Source: Sphingopyxis sp. H053 (lineage in GTDB: Bacteria > Pseudomonadota > Alphaproteobacteria > Sphingomonadales > Sphingomonadaceae). Taken from it: a stretch of DNA of 64,000 nucleotides. Positions 1 through 8,530 of the stretch are shown here, piece by piece. The notes under the pieces are model-generated. The model had not been told where the DNA came from. It was given only the letters and a program-made list of their open reading frames with translations, and searched no databases. The stretch is taken from assembly GCF_001468225.1 (NCBI RefSeq), contig NZ_LNRU01000006.1, positions 310,001 to 374,000 of the forward strand. The letters run 5' to 3'. Both the position numbers and the translations under genes were made by a program. Each line of letters opens with the position of its first letter. Positions within the stretch are counted from its first letter, which is position 1.

Positions 1-1010
1 CCGCGATCATTGCGCTGCATGAAAGTCGGCCGATGCACGCCTTCCTCGCCCGGCGGGATGAGGCAATGGTGATCCGCTTGGGACGCGGCGTGGCGGGATT
101 GCTCCTTACCGGCCTTGTCGTCGAAGTCGCGCTCGCGCCGATCGCGCTGTTCCATTTCCACAAGGCGGGGCTGTACGGCGCGCTCGCCAATGTGGTCGCG
201 ATACCGCTGACAACCTTTGTCATCATGCCCGCCGAGGCGCTCGCCTTGCTGTTCGACAGCGTGGGGCTCGGCGCGCCCTTCTGGTGGATTACCGAACAGG
301 CTCTGCTCGCACTGATCGGGTTGGCGCACGGTGTCGCCGATGCGCCGGGTGCGGTCGCCATGATGCCGAGCTTTCCGCGCTGGGGTTTTGCCTTGGCGGT
401 ATTCGGAGGGCTTTGGTTGCTGCTTTGGAAGACAGGGTGGCGCCGCATCGGCGCGGTGCCGCTGGCGATCGGCATGGCGGCGCTGCTTGTCCAGCCGCGC
501 CCCGACCTGCTTGTCACCGGCGACGGCCGCCATATCGCCGCCGCGATGCCCGGTGGCAGCTATGCGCTGCTCCGCGACAAGGCGGGCGACTATGTGCGCG
601 ACAGCATGGCCGAAGCCGCCGGGGTCGATGCTCCGCTCGCCGCCCTCACCGAACTCGATCATGTCGAGTGCAATCGCGATTTCTGCCGCTGGAACCAGGG
701 CGAGGGCGCTGCGCGGCGCATCATCCTCGCCTCGCGTGGCCGCGATCGGATCGAGGGTGCGGAAATGGCGGCGGCCTGCGCAGCCGCCGACGTCGTGATC
801 AGCGACCGCTGGTTACCGCACGAGTGCGCGGGGCGCTGGATGACGATCGATCGCGACAGCCTCGCGACAAGCGGCGGGCTGGCGCTCTATCTGGGCGAAA
901 AACCCGAAGCCGTCGCCACGCTCAAAGCGGGCGACGGGCATCCTTGGCGCTTGCCGCAGCAGCTTAGTGGTAACGACGAAGCAATCCCGACAGGCGCCCT
1001 TGCACGATGA
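1..1010 (+). CDS. comEC: ComEC/Rec2-type DNA uptake channel, C-terminal part
   Basis: The reading frame is open from the left edge (first full codon at base 3), so this is the 3' part of a longer gene. The first visible residues (AIIALHES) and the following hydrophobic segments (about residues 20-70 and 85-140 of the visible part) fit the competence domain of ComEC, the inner-membrane channel that passes single-stranded DNA into the cell. The last ~170 residues are soluble and resemble the degraded metallo-beta-lactamase-like tail of alphaproteobacterial ComEC. The end runs 47 bases into the 3' end of the convergent lexA gene. Family assignment is by motif and context (comEC next to lexA); the N-terminal half is outside the window. 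Confidence 0.82.
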   Translation, partial: AIIALHESRPMHAFLARRDEAMVIRLGRGVAGLLLTGLVVEVALAPIALFHFHKAGLYGALANVVAIPLTTFVIMPAEALALLFDSVGLGAPFWWITEQALLALIGLAHGVADAPGAVAMMPSFPRWGFALAVFGGLWLLLWKTGWRRIGAVPLAIGMAALLVQPRPDLLVTGDGRHIAAAMPGGSYALLRDKAGDYVRDSMAEAAGVDAPLAALTELDHVECNRDFCRWNQGEGAARRIILASRGRDRIEGAEMAAACAAADVVISDRWLPHECAGRWMTIDRDSLATSGGLALYLGEKPEAVATLKAGDGHPWRLPQQLSGNDEAIPTGALAR

Positions 1011-1644
1011 CGCGGTCGGCGGGGTAGCGCTGCGGTTCATAGGCAGCGTTCGCCGGGTCGAGGCGGATCATCTGCCCTTCGCGGCGGAAATATTTGAGCG
1101 TTGCGTCCTGCCCGTCGACCAGCGCGACGACGATATCGCCCTCGCGCGCGGTGCTGGCTTTCTGGATCAGCGCATAATCGCCGTCGAAAATGCCCGCCTC
1201 GACCATCGAGTCGCCCGACACTTCGAGCGCATAATGTTCGCCCGAACCGAGCAACGCGGCGGGAACAGCGAGATTGTTGTGATCCTCGAACGCCTCGATC
1301 GGGACGCCTGCTGCGATCTTGCCGTGCAGCGGAACCTCGATGATGTCGTTGGCCGCGATCGGCTTGAGTGCCGGGGGCGCCTTGCGGAGCGGGACGACAT
1401 TTTCACGTACCGGCGTCGTGGCTTTCGCGGCCTCGGGCACCTTGAGCACCTCGAGCGCGCGTGCGCGGTTGGGCAGGCGGCGGAGAAAGCCCCTTTCTTC
1501 CAAGGCGCTTATCAGGCGATGTATGCCCGATTTCGACTTCAGGCCCAGCGCCTCCTTCATCTCCTCGAACGAGGGCGAGATGCCGCTCGTGTCGAGACGT
1601 TCCTGGATGAAGTGGAGCAGCTCATGCTGCTTTGCGGTCAACAT
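964..1644 (-). CDS. lexA: LexA repressor
   Basis: 226 residues, the usual LexA size. The N-terminal winged helix (residues 1-70, starting [10 protein letters not shown]) binds SOS operators. The C-terminal S24 peptidase domain self-cleaves on RecA filaments. The Ala112-Gly113 scissile bond, Ser146 (SGDSM) and Lys184 (ATLKYF) are all present, so the protein should be inducible. The ATG at 1644 begins the conserved N-terminus; the frame stays open far upstream through moeA, but that extension is not LexA-like. A perfect GTTC-N7-GTTC SOS box lies 38 bases upstream, so autoregulation is expected. It is the last gene of the leftward trp/moa run, but probably also has its own promoter in the gap after moeA. 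Confidence 0.97.
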   Translation of the reverse strand: MLTAKQHELLHFIQERLDTSGISPSFEEMKEALGLKSKSGIHRLISALEERGFLRRLPNRARALEVLKVPEAAKATTPVRENVVPLRKAPPALKPIAANDIIEVPLHGKIAAGVPIEAFEDHNNLAVPAALLGSGEHYALEVSGDSMVEAGIFDGDYALIQKASTAREGDIVVALVDGQDATLKYFRREGQMIRLDPANAAYEPQRYPADRVIVQGRLSGLLRRYH

Positions 1645-1681
1645 CGGTCGTTCTCCATGATGCCAGTTCCGGACATATTGA

Positions 1682-1696
1682 GAACGATAGTGGAAC
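1682..1696 (-). promoter_or_regulatory. SOS box (LexA operator) of lexA
   Basis: On the minus strand the sequence reads GTTCCACTATCGTTC, an exact match to the alphaproteobacterial LexA operator GTTC-N7-GTTC. It lies between the moeA stop and the lexA start. A further GTTC with a 6-base spacer immediately upstream gives three GTTC half-sites in a row. Confidence 0.9.
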
Positions 1697-1709
1697 AAAG
1701 CGGAACTTG

Positions 1710-2900
1710 TCAAGCGATGACGATATAGTCCGCCATGTCGCCTGCCGCGCGCGCCGCCGCGCCAATGTCGCGGATCAACAAGGCATTGGCCGATGCAAGC
1801 GGCAGCGTGAGCCCGCTTTCCTGCCCGAAGCGCGGAGTCAGCTGTCCGCCCTCGAGTCGCGCGCGAAGATAGTCGCGGCGCGTCCCACCCGCGGCCAGCG
1901 CCGCGGCGAGCGGCGCCCGGTGCACGGCGGGAAAAGGATCGCGCGCGCCGGCAAGGTGGCGGACGAGCGGGAGGAGGAACAATGTCGCGGTGACGTAGGC
2001 CGACGACGGATTGCCGGGCAGGCCAAGCAGGGTCGCGTCGCCAATCGTCCCGGCGATCAGCGGTTTGCCGGGTCGCATCGCGATCTTCCAGAAATCGAGC
2101 TGGCCGCCGGCGTCTTCGAGAGCGCCGCGGACATGGTCGTGATCGCCGACCGAGGCGCCGCCGACGGTGACGATGACGTCGTGACGTCGCGCCAACTCCT
2201 TGAGAATTTTTGCAAGTGTCGCGCGGTCGTCGCGGAGATGGTGCGGCAGGATCGTTTCGGCAACCTCGCCGACGAGCATCGCGGCGAGCATCGCGCCGTT
2301 GCTGTCGGGAATCTGGCCGGGGGCGAGCGGGTGTCCCGGCTGGACGAGTTCGTCGCCGGTGGTGAGGATCGCGACGCGCGGACGGCGGCCGACGGCAAGC
2401 TGGCCCGCACCGCTCATCGCCGCCGCGGCGATGGCGCCCGGGGTCAGGCGCGTGCCCGCCGGCAGCAGGCAATCGCCCGCGGCGAAATCGGCGGCGCGTG
2501 CGCGAATGTGGCGGCCGCGCGTGCCGGGACCATCGCCCCTCAGGGTTAGCCGCGCGCCGTCGCGGGTGACGTCTTCCTGGACGATCACCGTGTCGGCGCC
2601 GTCAGGAAGCATCGCGCCGGTGAAAATCCGCATCGCCTCGCCGGCTTTCACAATGCGGTCGGGTGCGGTCCCGGCGGCCGCCTCACCGATGACCGACCAT
2701 GGCCCGGGCAGATCGTCGAAACGGATCGCATAGCCGTCCATCGCCGACAGCGGCGCGGCGGGCTGGTCGCGCACAGCGATGACATCGCTTGAAAGATAAC
2801 GGCCAAGCGATTCGGAAAAGGCGATATTTTCGCTGGTGAGTGGTGCGCGCAGCGCGAGCAGCCGGGCCTGCGCTTCCTCGACGGGAAGCAGCCCGCTCAT
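1710..2900 (-). CDS. moeA: Molybdopterin molybdenumtransferase MoeA
   Basis: 396 residues, normal for MoeA, which inserts molybdate into adenylylated molybdopterin in the cytoplasm. The N-terminus ([11 protein letters not shown]) and the AMDGYAIR motif at about residues 54-61 are characteristic, as are the central TTGDELV and the SNGAML and [10 protein letters not shown] motifs of the MogA-like domain. The chosen ATG at 2900 overlaps the moaC stop as ATGA, indicating translational coupling; the longer open frame upstream overlaps moaC and has no MoeA character. moaC-moeA pairing agrees with a role in molybdenum cofactor synthesis. Confidence 0.95.
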   Translation of the reverse strand: MSGLLPVEEAQARLLALRAPLTSENIAFSESLGRYLSSDVIAVRDQPAAPLSAMDGYAIRFDDLPGPWSVIGEAAAGTAPDRIVKAGEAMRIFTGAMLPDGADTVIVQEDVTRDGARLTLRGDGPGTRGRHIRARAADFAAGDCLLPAGTRLTPGAIAAAAMSGAGQLAVGRRPRVAILTTGDELVQPGHPLAPGQIPDSNGAMLAAMLVGEVAETILPHHLRDDRATLAKILKELARRHDVIVTVGGASVGDHDHVRGALEDAGGQLDFWKIAMRPGKPLIAGTIGDATLLGLPGNPSSAYVTATLFLLPLVRHLAGARDPFPAVHRAPLAAALAAGGTRRDYLRARLEGGQLTPRFGQESGLTLPLASANALLIRDIGAAARAAGDMADYIVIA

Positions 2901-3367
2901 TCGGCGCGCCAGTCGCCCGAGCGCCCGCCGCTCTTTTCGAGCAGGCGGATGTCGCCGACGTTCATCGCGCGGTCGAGCGCCTTTGCCATGTCGTAGAGCG
3001 TGAGCAGCGCGACCGACGCCGCGGTGAGCGCTTCCATCTCGACCCCGGTTGGGCCCGTCGTCTGCGTGGTAGCAGTGACCGATATACCGCTGTCTTCCCA
3101 CGCGAAATCGATGCCGACCTTGGTCAACGCGAGCGGATGGCAAAGCGGGATGAGGTCGGCGGTGCGTTTTGCGGCCATGATCCCGGCGATGCGAGCGGTC
3201 GAGAGTATATCGCCCTTCGGCACATTGCCGCTGCGGATCGCGTCGAGCGCGGACGGCGACATGGTGATCCGCCCACCGGCGACCGCGCGACGCTGCGTCG
3301 CCGGTTTGGCGCCGACATCGACCATCGACGCAGCCCCGCTTTCGTCGAGGTGCGTCGGCCGCGTCAC
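2897..3367 (-). CDS. moaC: Cyclic pyranopterin monophosphate synthase MoaC
   Basis: 156 residues, the family's usual length. MoaC acts after the radical-SAM enzyme MoaA and forms cyclic pyranopterin monophosphate, the first stable intermediate of molybdenum cofactor. The LIPLCHPL motif (about residues 75-82), the early [11 protein letters not shown] block and the late DMAKALDR motif are all visible. It begins with GTG at 3367, sharing GTGA with the trpC stop, and ends in an ATGA overlap with moeA. No moaA is seen in the window, so the rest of the pathway must be elsewhere, apart from moaB near 25 kb. Confidence 0.96.
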   Translation of the reverse strand: MTRPTHLDESGAASMVDVGAKPATQRRAVAGGRITMSPSALDAIRSGNVPKGDILSTARIAGIMAAKRTADLIPLCHPLALTKVGIDFAWEDSGISVTATTQTTGPTGVEMEALTAASVALLTLYDMAKALDRAMNVGDIRLLEKSGGRSGDWRAE

Positions 3368-4158
3368 GCCGCGGCGCCCGTCAGCAGCTGGCGCGTTGCC
3401 GCCGTGACGTCATCCTGGCGCATCAAGCTTTCGCCAACAAGGAAGGCACGGACGCCGCTCTCCGCCAATCTTTCGCAGTCGGCATGGCTCGCGATGCCGC
3501 TTTCGCCGACGAGCAGGGTGCCCGGCGGGACCAGCTTTGCAAGGCGTTCGGTAACGGCGAGGTCGGTTTCGAAGGTGCGGAGATCGCGGTTGTTCACGCC
3601 GATCAAGCGCGACTGGAGCCGGGTCAGCGCGCGGTCGAGTTCGGCCTCGTCATGCACCTCGACGAGCACGTCCATCCCGCGCTCGATCGCTGCGGCCTCG
3701 ATCTCGCGCATCGCGCCGTCGTCGAGCGCGGCGACGATGATCAGGATCGCGTCGGCGCCGATCGCGCGCGCTTCGGCGACCTGCCAGGGATCGACCATAA
3801 AATCCTTGCGGAGCGCGGGGAGCGGACAGGCAGCGCGCGCTGCGATCAGATAATCCTCATGCCCCTGAAAATAGGGGGCGTCGGTGAGGACGGAGAGGCA
3901 CGCCGCCCCACCCGCCGCATACGCGCGCGCATGATAGGCAGGGTCAAAATCCTCCCTTATCAGTCCCTTGGAAGGCGAAGCCTTCTTCACTTCGGCGATC
4001 AGGCCGAAGTCGCCCGCATCGATCTTTGCCTGCAATGCGGCGGCGAAGCCGCGCACCGGGCCTGCGTCGATCGCATCGAGGTCGGCCAAGGAGCGCGCGG
4101 CGCGGCGCTCGGCGACTTCACCGGCCTTGGTTTCGAGAATTTGGGTGAGCTTGTTCAT
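3364..4158 (-). CDS. trpC: Indole-3-glycerol-phosphate synthase
   Basis: 264 residues, a stand-alone TrpC of ordinary length. It closes the indole ring from carboxyphenylamino-deoxyribulose phosphate in tryptophan synthesis. The [10 protein letters not shown] motif (about residues 56-65), the [10 protein letters not shown] block, [10 protein letters not shown] and the VGESGI phosphate-binding segment are all present. Start and stop overlap trpD and moaC by four bases each. There is no fused TrpF domain, and trpF, trpB and trpA are not in this window, a split arrangement common in alphaproteobacteria. Confidence 0.97.
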   Translation of the reverse strand: MNKLTQILETKAGEVAERRAARSLADLDAIDAGPVRGFAAALQAKIDAGDFGLIAEVKKASPSKGLIREDFDPAYHARAYAAGGAACLSVLTDAPYFQGHEDYLIAARAACPLPALRKDFMVDPWQVAEARAIGADAILIIVAALDDGAMREIEAAAIERGMDVLVEVHDEAELDRALTRLQSRLIGVNNRDLRTFETDLAVTERLAKLVPPGTLLVGESGIASHADCERLAESGVRAFLVGESLMRQDDVTAATRQLLTGAAA

Positions 4159-5153
4159 TTATAGGCGATCCAGCAATTGAGCAGCGCGTTGGCAAGACCT
4201 TTGTCGATCGCCTCGGCGGCTTCCTCCACGCCTTCGAGCTGTGTGTCGGCCACACCCGCGACGATGAGCGCTTCGGCGGCGTTATAAAGCACCGCGTCGC
4301 GATAGGCGCCGGGCTCGCCTTCGAGCAGACGGCGCAGCGCCTTGGCATTATATTCGGCGTCGCCGCCGCGGATTTCGTCGAGCGAACGCGTCGGAAGCCC
4401 CGCATCGGCGGCCACGCTGCGCTGCATGCGCACGCCCTCGGGCAAGACCACCGCGACCTCGTTGCCGCCCGCGAGCGAGAGTTCGTCGAGCCCCTCGTCG
4501 CCCGAAATGACGCGTGAATGCTCGGTGCCGAGCCGGTGCAGCGCCTCGGCATAGACGGGGACGTAGGCGGGACGCGCGATGCCGACGAGCTGGCGGGTGA
4601 CGCGCGCCGGGTTGGCGAGCGGCCCCATCAGGTTGAAGATCGTCCGGCGTCCGATCGCCTTGCGGATCGGCATGATGCGCTTCATCGCCGGATGCCGCGT
4701 TCCGGCAAAGAGGAAGCAGATGCCGAGGTCGGCGAGCTGTTCCTGGGCCTGCCTGTCGGCGCGCTCCATATCGAGCCCGAGCGCCTCCAGCGTATCGGCC
4801 GCGCCCGACTTTGAGGAAGCCGCACGATTTCCGTGCTTTGCGACCGGAACCTCGCACGCCGCTACGACGATCGACACGGCGGTCGAGACGTTGAGCGTAT
4901 GATGGCCGTCACCGCCGGTGCCGCAGACGTCGATCGCGCCGGCAGGAGCATCGATCGGAATCAGCCGGTCGCGCATCGCCTGCGCGGCGGCGGCGATTTC
5001 GACCATCGTTTCGCCGCGGTCGGAGAGCGCGGTGAGGAATTCGACGATATTCTCGTCGCTGGCACCGCCGTCGAGCATCGTCGCAAAGGCATCGGCGGCC
5101 TCGTCATGTTCGAGCAGGCCGGCGGGATCGGGAAACGGACCGAAACGGCTCAT
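4155..5153 (-). CDS. trpD: Anthranilate phosphoribosyltransferase
   Basis: 332 residues, typical of TrpD, which joins anthranilate to PRPP. The glycine-rich [17 protein letters not shown] motif (about residues 75-91), the KHGNRAASS substrate loop and the [21 protein letters not shown] region are diagnostic. The ATG at 5153 overlaps the trpG stop (ATGA); longer in-frame starts would lie inside trpG and were rejected. It is co-directional with trpG and trpC with overlaps at both ends, a textbook translationally coupled trpGDC set. Confidence 0.97.
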   Translation of the reverse strand: MSRFGPFPDPAGLLEHDEAADAFATMLDGGASDENIVEFLTALSDRGETMVEIAAAAQAMRDRLIPIDAPAGAIDVCGTGGDGHHTLNVSTAVSIVVAACEVPVAKHGNRAASSKSGAADTLEALGLDMERADRQAQEQLADLGICFLFAGTRHPAMKRIMPIRKAIGRRTIFNLMGPLANPARVTRQLVGIARPAYVPVYAEALHRLGTEHSRVISGDEGLDELSLAGGNEVAVVLPEGVRMQRSVAADAGLPTRSLDEIRGGDAEYNAKALRRLLEGEPGAYRDAVLYNAAEALIVAGVADTQLEGVEEAAEAIDKGLANALLNCWIAYK

Positions 5154-5740
5154 GCGGCTTTCCGTTCGCCGACCGGCAACCCCGCAATTTTCAGGAAATT
5201 GGCGAGCATCGCATGGCCATGTTCGGTCGCGATGCTTTCGGGGTGGAACTGGACGCCGTGGATCGGGAGGTCTACATGGCGGAAGCCCATGACCGCGCCG
5301 TCGTCGCTGGTCGCGTTGATCACGAGGCTTGCGGGAATGTCGACGACCTCGAGGCTGTGGTAGCGTGTGGCCTGAAACGGCGAGGGCAGGCCGGCGTAGA
5401 GCCCGCTGTTGTCGTGACAGACGGGCGAGGTCTTGCCGTGCATCAAATGGCCGCGCTGGACGGTGCCGCCGAAATGCTGGCCGATCGCTTGGTGGCCGAG
5501 GCACACGCCGAGCAGCGGGCGACGCGCTTCGGCACAGGCCGCGACGAGGTCGAGGCTGATTCCCGCTTCGTTCGGCGTGCAGGGACCGGGCGATATCAGG
5601 ATCGCGTCGGCGCCGGTGGCGAGCGCTTGCGGCGCGGTCAGCGCGTCGTTGCGTTCGACGCGCACGTCGACCCCCAACTCGATCAGATAGTGAACGAGGT
5701 TGAAGGTGAAGCTGTCATAATTGTCGATGACGAGGATCAT
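5150..5740 (-). CDS. trpG: Anthranilate synthase glutamine amidotransferase subunit
   Basis: 196 residues with the class I glutamine amidotransferase triad: Cys80 (GVCLGH), His166 and Glu168 (FHPES). It supplies ammonia to TrpE for anthranilate formation; as the first overlapping trp gene it may also serve 4-amino-4-deoxychorismate synthase, as in bacteria with a shared subunit. The start is placed at ATG 5740 (MILVIDNYDSF), the family's normal N-terminus; an earlier in-frame start would add 14 residues. The gene is separated from trpE by the hydrolase gene and by a palindromic repeat pair. Confidence 0.96.
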   Translation of the reverse strand: MILVIDNYDSFTFNLVHYLIELGVDVRVERNDALTAPQALATGADAILISPGPCTPNEAGISLDLVAACAEARRPLLGVCLGHQAIGQHFGGTVQRGHLMHGKTSPVCHDNSGLYAGLPSPFQATRYHSLEVVDIPASLVINATSDDGAVMGFRHVDLPIHGVQFHPESIATEHGHAMLANFLKIAGLPVGERKAA

Positions 5741-5810
5741 GGGTCGGGCCGTAACGATTTTGGAGCGGTGGGGAAAGAACAAGAAGCTTTTGACGGTTCA
5801 ACTCTTCCTT

Positions 5811-5898
5811 CGTCATTCCCGCGAAGGCGGGAATCCCGCTTCCTTCCCGGCTTCGTCCGCGCATCAATAGCGGGATCCCCGCCTTCGCGGGGATGACG
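5811..5898. repeat. Inverted palindromic repeat pair (REP-like), type A
   Basis: Two 30-base arms (5811-5840 and 5869-5898) face each other across 28 bases. Each arm is itself a hairpin (ATTCCCGCGAAGGCGGGAAT and its ATCCCC/GGGGAT variant). The changes between arms are compensatory, so each hairpin is kept. It lies between the hydrolase stop and trpG, inside the trp transcription unit. Confidence 0.9.
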
Positions 5899-5910
5899 GA
5901 AAAAAGGGAC

Positions 5911-6975
5911 CTATTGGGCCATTAGTTTCGCAAGATCGTCCTTCCAGAATTTCGCCCAGGTGTGGGTGCTGTGGCCCTTGGTTTCGGGGGTTGCCGCGAT
6001 CAGGATGAACTTCGTCGTCTTCAGCCGCGCCGCCGCCTTTTCGGTAATGCCATAGGCGGGTGGGTTGATGAAATCGTCGGCCGAATTGATCCAGAGTACC
6101 GGCACCTTGATCTTTTCGAGGTTCGGCCAGGGGTTGTAAGTCCGCGAACTGTCGAGCTGGTAGATCGTATCGTTCGCATCGTTGCGGCCATAGGTGCGGG
6201 CGAACGCCTCATCCTTGTATTTCTCGGCCGCTTCGCGCGTCGGATATTGCGCCTGCAGCGCGTAGGGATTGGCGCCCGCGATCATGCTGAGCGAGGCCGC
6301 GGTGCGCAGGCCCGCTGCGGGTGGATCGGTGTAATTGCCCTCCTTCCACAGCGGATCGGCCTTGATCGCATCGATCGACAGCGTGCGCCACATGCGGTTC
6401 TGGCCCGCGATCTCGACGGGCAGGCACGCGAAGGGCGCGAGCTTTTCGGCAAAATCGGGCCAGGTCTCGCCCCAAACAAAGCCGTGCATGCAGCCCATCG
6501 AGGTGCCGAGGATGAGCTTCAGCTTTTTCACGCCGAGCTTTTCGGTGAGCATCCGGTGCTGGGCGCTGACCATATCATTATAGTCGTAGCGCGGGAATTT
6601 CATGCGCATCCCGTCGCTCGGCTTCGACGAGCCGCCGTGGCCGATATTGTCGGGCAGGATGACGTAATATTTCGTCGTGTCGAGCGGCTGGCCGGGGCCG
6701 AAAAGCTCGCTTGCAAATTGCGGCTGGAAGAATTGCTTTCCTGTGCCGCCCGTGCCGTGGAGGATCATCACGGCGTTGGTGACATCGCCCTTGGCATCGC
6801 GCTGCGGCGTGCCGAGCGTCGTATAGTGGATCTTGAGCTCGGGCAGCTTTTCGCCGTTGGCGAAGGCGAAATCCTTGAGGATTGCATCGCCTTCGACAGC
6901 ACCCTCGACGGCCTGGGCGTGAGCGGGGACAGGGCCGACGAGCAGCAGGGCGAGCGGGGCAAGATATTTATGCAT
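5911..6975 (-). CDS. Exported alpha/beta hydrolase of the homoserine O-acetyltransferase (MetX-like) family
   Basis: 354 residues. Residues 1-20 form a signal peptide ending PAHA-Q. The mature part has the MetX-like layout: ILHGTGGTG oxyanion region (71-79), DNIGHGGSSKPSDG, and the nucleophile elbow GTSMGCMHG with Ser159. A C-terminal GHSTHTW supplies the likely catalytic His, and Asp comes from NSADDFINPP. The signal peptide argues against cytosolic methionine synthesis; related exported proteins are known only as alpha/beta fold hydrolases. It sits between trpE (35-base gap) and trpG in the same direction, so it is probably cotranscribed with tryptophan genes, although no link to tryptophan is visible. 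Substrate unknown. Confidence 0.85.
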   Translation of the reverse strand: MHKYLAPLALLLVGPVPAHAQAVEGAVEGDAILKDFAFANGEKLPELKIHYTTLGTPQRDAKGDVTNAVMILHGTGGTGKQFFQPQFASELFGPGQPLDTTKYYVILPDNIGHGGSSKPSDGMRMKFPRYDYNDMVSAQHRMLTEKLGVKKLKLILGTSMGCMHGFVWGETWPDFAEKLAPFACLPVEIAGQNRMWRTLSIDAIKADPLWKEGNYTDPPAAGLRTAASLSMIAGANPYALQAQYPTREAAEKYKDEAFARTYGRNDANDTIYQLDSSRTYNPWPNLEKIKVPVLWINSADDFINPPAYGITEKAAARLKTTKFILIAATPETKGHSTHTWAKFWKDDLAKLMAQ

Positions 6976-7010
6976 GGCCGGACGCTAGCGTCCGCTCGGT
7001 ACCCGTCAAG

Positions 7011-8528
7011 CTATTGCCCGTACCCCGGCGTACCCGCCAGCTTCACCGCCTCGCGCGCCGCCGCGAACAGCGCACCCGCCTTCGCCTCGCACTCGCGCTG
7101 TTCATAGGCGGGATCGCTGTCGGCGACGATGCCTGCTCCCGCCTGCACATGCATTTCGCCGTCCTTGACGATTGCGGTGCGCAGCACGATGCAGCTGTCC
7201 ATATTGCCGTCGGGCGCGAAATAACCGACGCCGCCCGCGTAAGGCCCGCGTGCATCGGCTTCGAGTTCGGCGATGATCTGGCACGCGCGGACCTTGGGCG
7301 CGCCGCTGACGGTGCCCGCGGGAAAACCCGCGAACAGCGCGTCGATCGCGTCCTTGTCGGGCGCGATGCGGCCGATGACGTTCGAGACGATGTGCATGAC
7401 GTGGCTGTAGAATTCGACGGTGTAGCTGTCGGTTACGGTGACGGTCCCGCCGATCGCGGCGCGGCCGACGTCGTTGCGGCCGAGGTCGAGCAGCATCAGA
7501 TGCTCGGCGCGTTCCTTGGGGTCGGCCAGCAGACTCTCGCGGTTCTCGGCGTCCTCGGCGCTGGTGCGTCCGCGCGGGCGGGTGCCCGCGATCGGGCGGA
7601 TGGTGATTTCGCCGTCCCTCACTCGCACGAGAATCTCGGGCGACGAACCGATCAGCGCGAAGCCGGGGAGGTCGAGGAAATAGAGGAAGGGCGAGGGGTT
7701 GATGCGGCGGAGCGCGCGATAGAGATCGAAGGGCGGCAGGTCGAACGGCGTCGAGAAACGCTGCGACAGCACGACCTGAAAGATATCGCCCGCGGCGATA
7801 TAGTCCTTCGCGGTCGCGACCATCCGCGCGAAATGCGCGGGCGTGGTCGCGGGGTTCGCGGCGATGTCGGTCGGCAGCGCGCCGGTCGACGCGCGCTCGG
7901 CGTGCGCGGTGACGCTCGACAGGCGCGCGGCGATGGTGTCGAGGCGGTCCTGCGCGGCGTCGATCATCCGGTCGATCGGCGCCTCGGCATCGGGCCAGAT
8001 CGGCGCGATCAGGAAGAGTTCGTCGGCGAGGCGATCGAACACCAGGATGACCGTCGGCCGCACGAACACCATATCGGGCAGGCCGAGGCCCGCCCCCGGC
8101 GCGCGCGGGATGCGCTCGACGAGGCCGATCGTTTCATAGGCGAAGAAGCCGACGAGCGTCGCGAGCGCCTTGGGCAGTCCTTCGGGAACGTCGAAGCGGC
8201 ATTCGGCGACGAGATCGCGCAGCGCCTGGAGCGCGGGGGTGGCGAGCGGTTCGAACGCGTCGCGGTCGGTGCGCCAGTCGCGGTTGATCCGCGCAGCGTC
8301 TCCGGTAACCTCGAACATCAGGTCGGGATCGAGCCCGAGCAGGCTGTAGCGCCCGCGCGTCTCGCCGCTTTCGACCGATTCGAGCACCCAGTCGCCGCGC
8401 CCGGGCTCGATCAGCTTGAGCGCTGCCGAAACGGGGGTTTCGATGTCGGCGATCAGCCGCTGCCAGACGACCGCGCCGCGGCCCTGCGCCAGCGCTTCGA
8501 GCGCGGCGGCTCTTCCCTCGAGACTCAC
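7011..8528 (-). CDS. trpE: Anthranilate synthase component I
   Basis: 505 residues, the usual TrpE length. The N-terminal part carries the feedback region (LLESVESGE-like: VLESVESGETRGRYSL). The C-terminal chorismate-binding domain has LSQRFSTPF, PIAGTRPRGRT, LMLLDLGRNDVGR and FPAGTVSGAPK. With TrpG it converts chorismate and glutamine to anthranilate. It begins two bases after the ppiD stop, so it should be translated from the ppiD message. No leader peptide or attenuator was recognised upstream. Confidence 0.97.
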   Translation of the reverse strand: MSLEGRAAALEALAQGRGAVVWQRLIADIETPVSAALKLIEPGRGDWVLESVESGETRGRYSLLGLDPDLMFEVTGDAARINRDWRTDRDAFEPLATPALQALRDLVAECRFDVPEGLPKALATLVGFFAYETIGLVERIPRAPGAGLGLPDMVFVRPTVILVFDRLADELFLIAPIWPDAEAPIDRMIDAAQDRLDTIAARLSSVTAHAERASTGALPTDIAANPATTPAHFARMVATAKDYIAAGDIFQVVLSQRFSTPFDLPPFDLYRALRRINPSPFLYFLDLPGFALIGSSPEILVRVRDGEITIRPIAGTRPRGRTSAEDAENRESLLADPKERAEHLMLLDLGRNDVGRAAIGGTVTVTDSYTVEFYSHVMHIVSNVIGRIAPDKDAIDALFAGFPAGTVSGAPKVRACQIIAELEADARGPYAGGVGYFAPDGNMDSCIVLRTAIVKDGEMHVQAGAGIVADSDPAYEQRECEAKAGALFAAAREAVKLAGTPGYGQ

Positions 8529-8530
8529 CC

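Noticed and set aside
5911-6975. Biosynthetic homoserine O-acetyltransferase (MetX)
   Set aside because: It has a signal peptide and no methionine genes nearby; only the fold family is supported.
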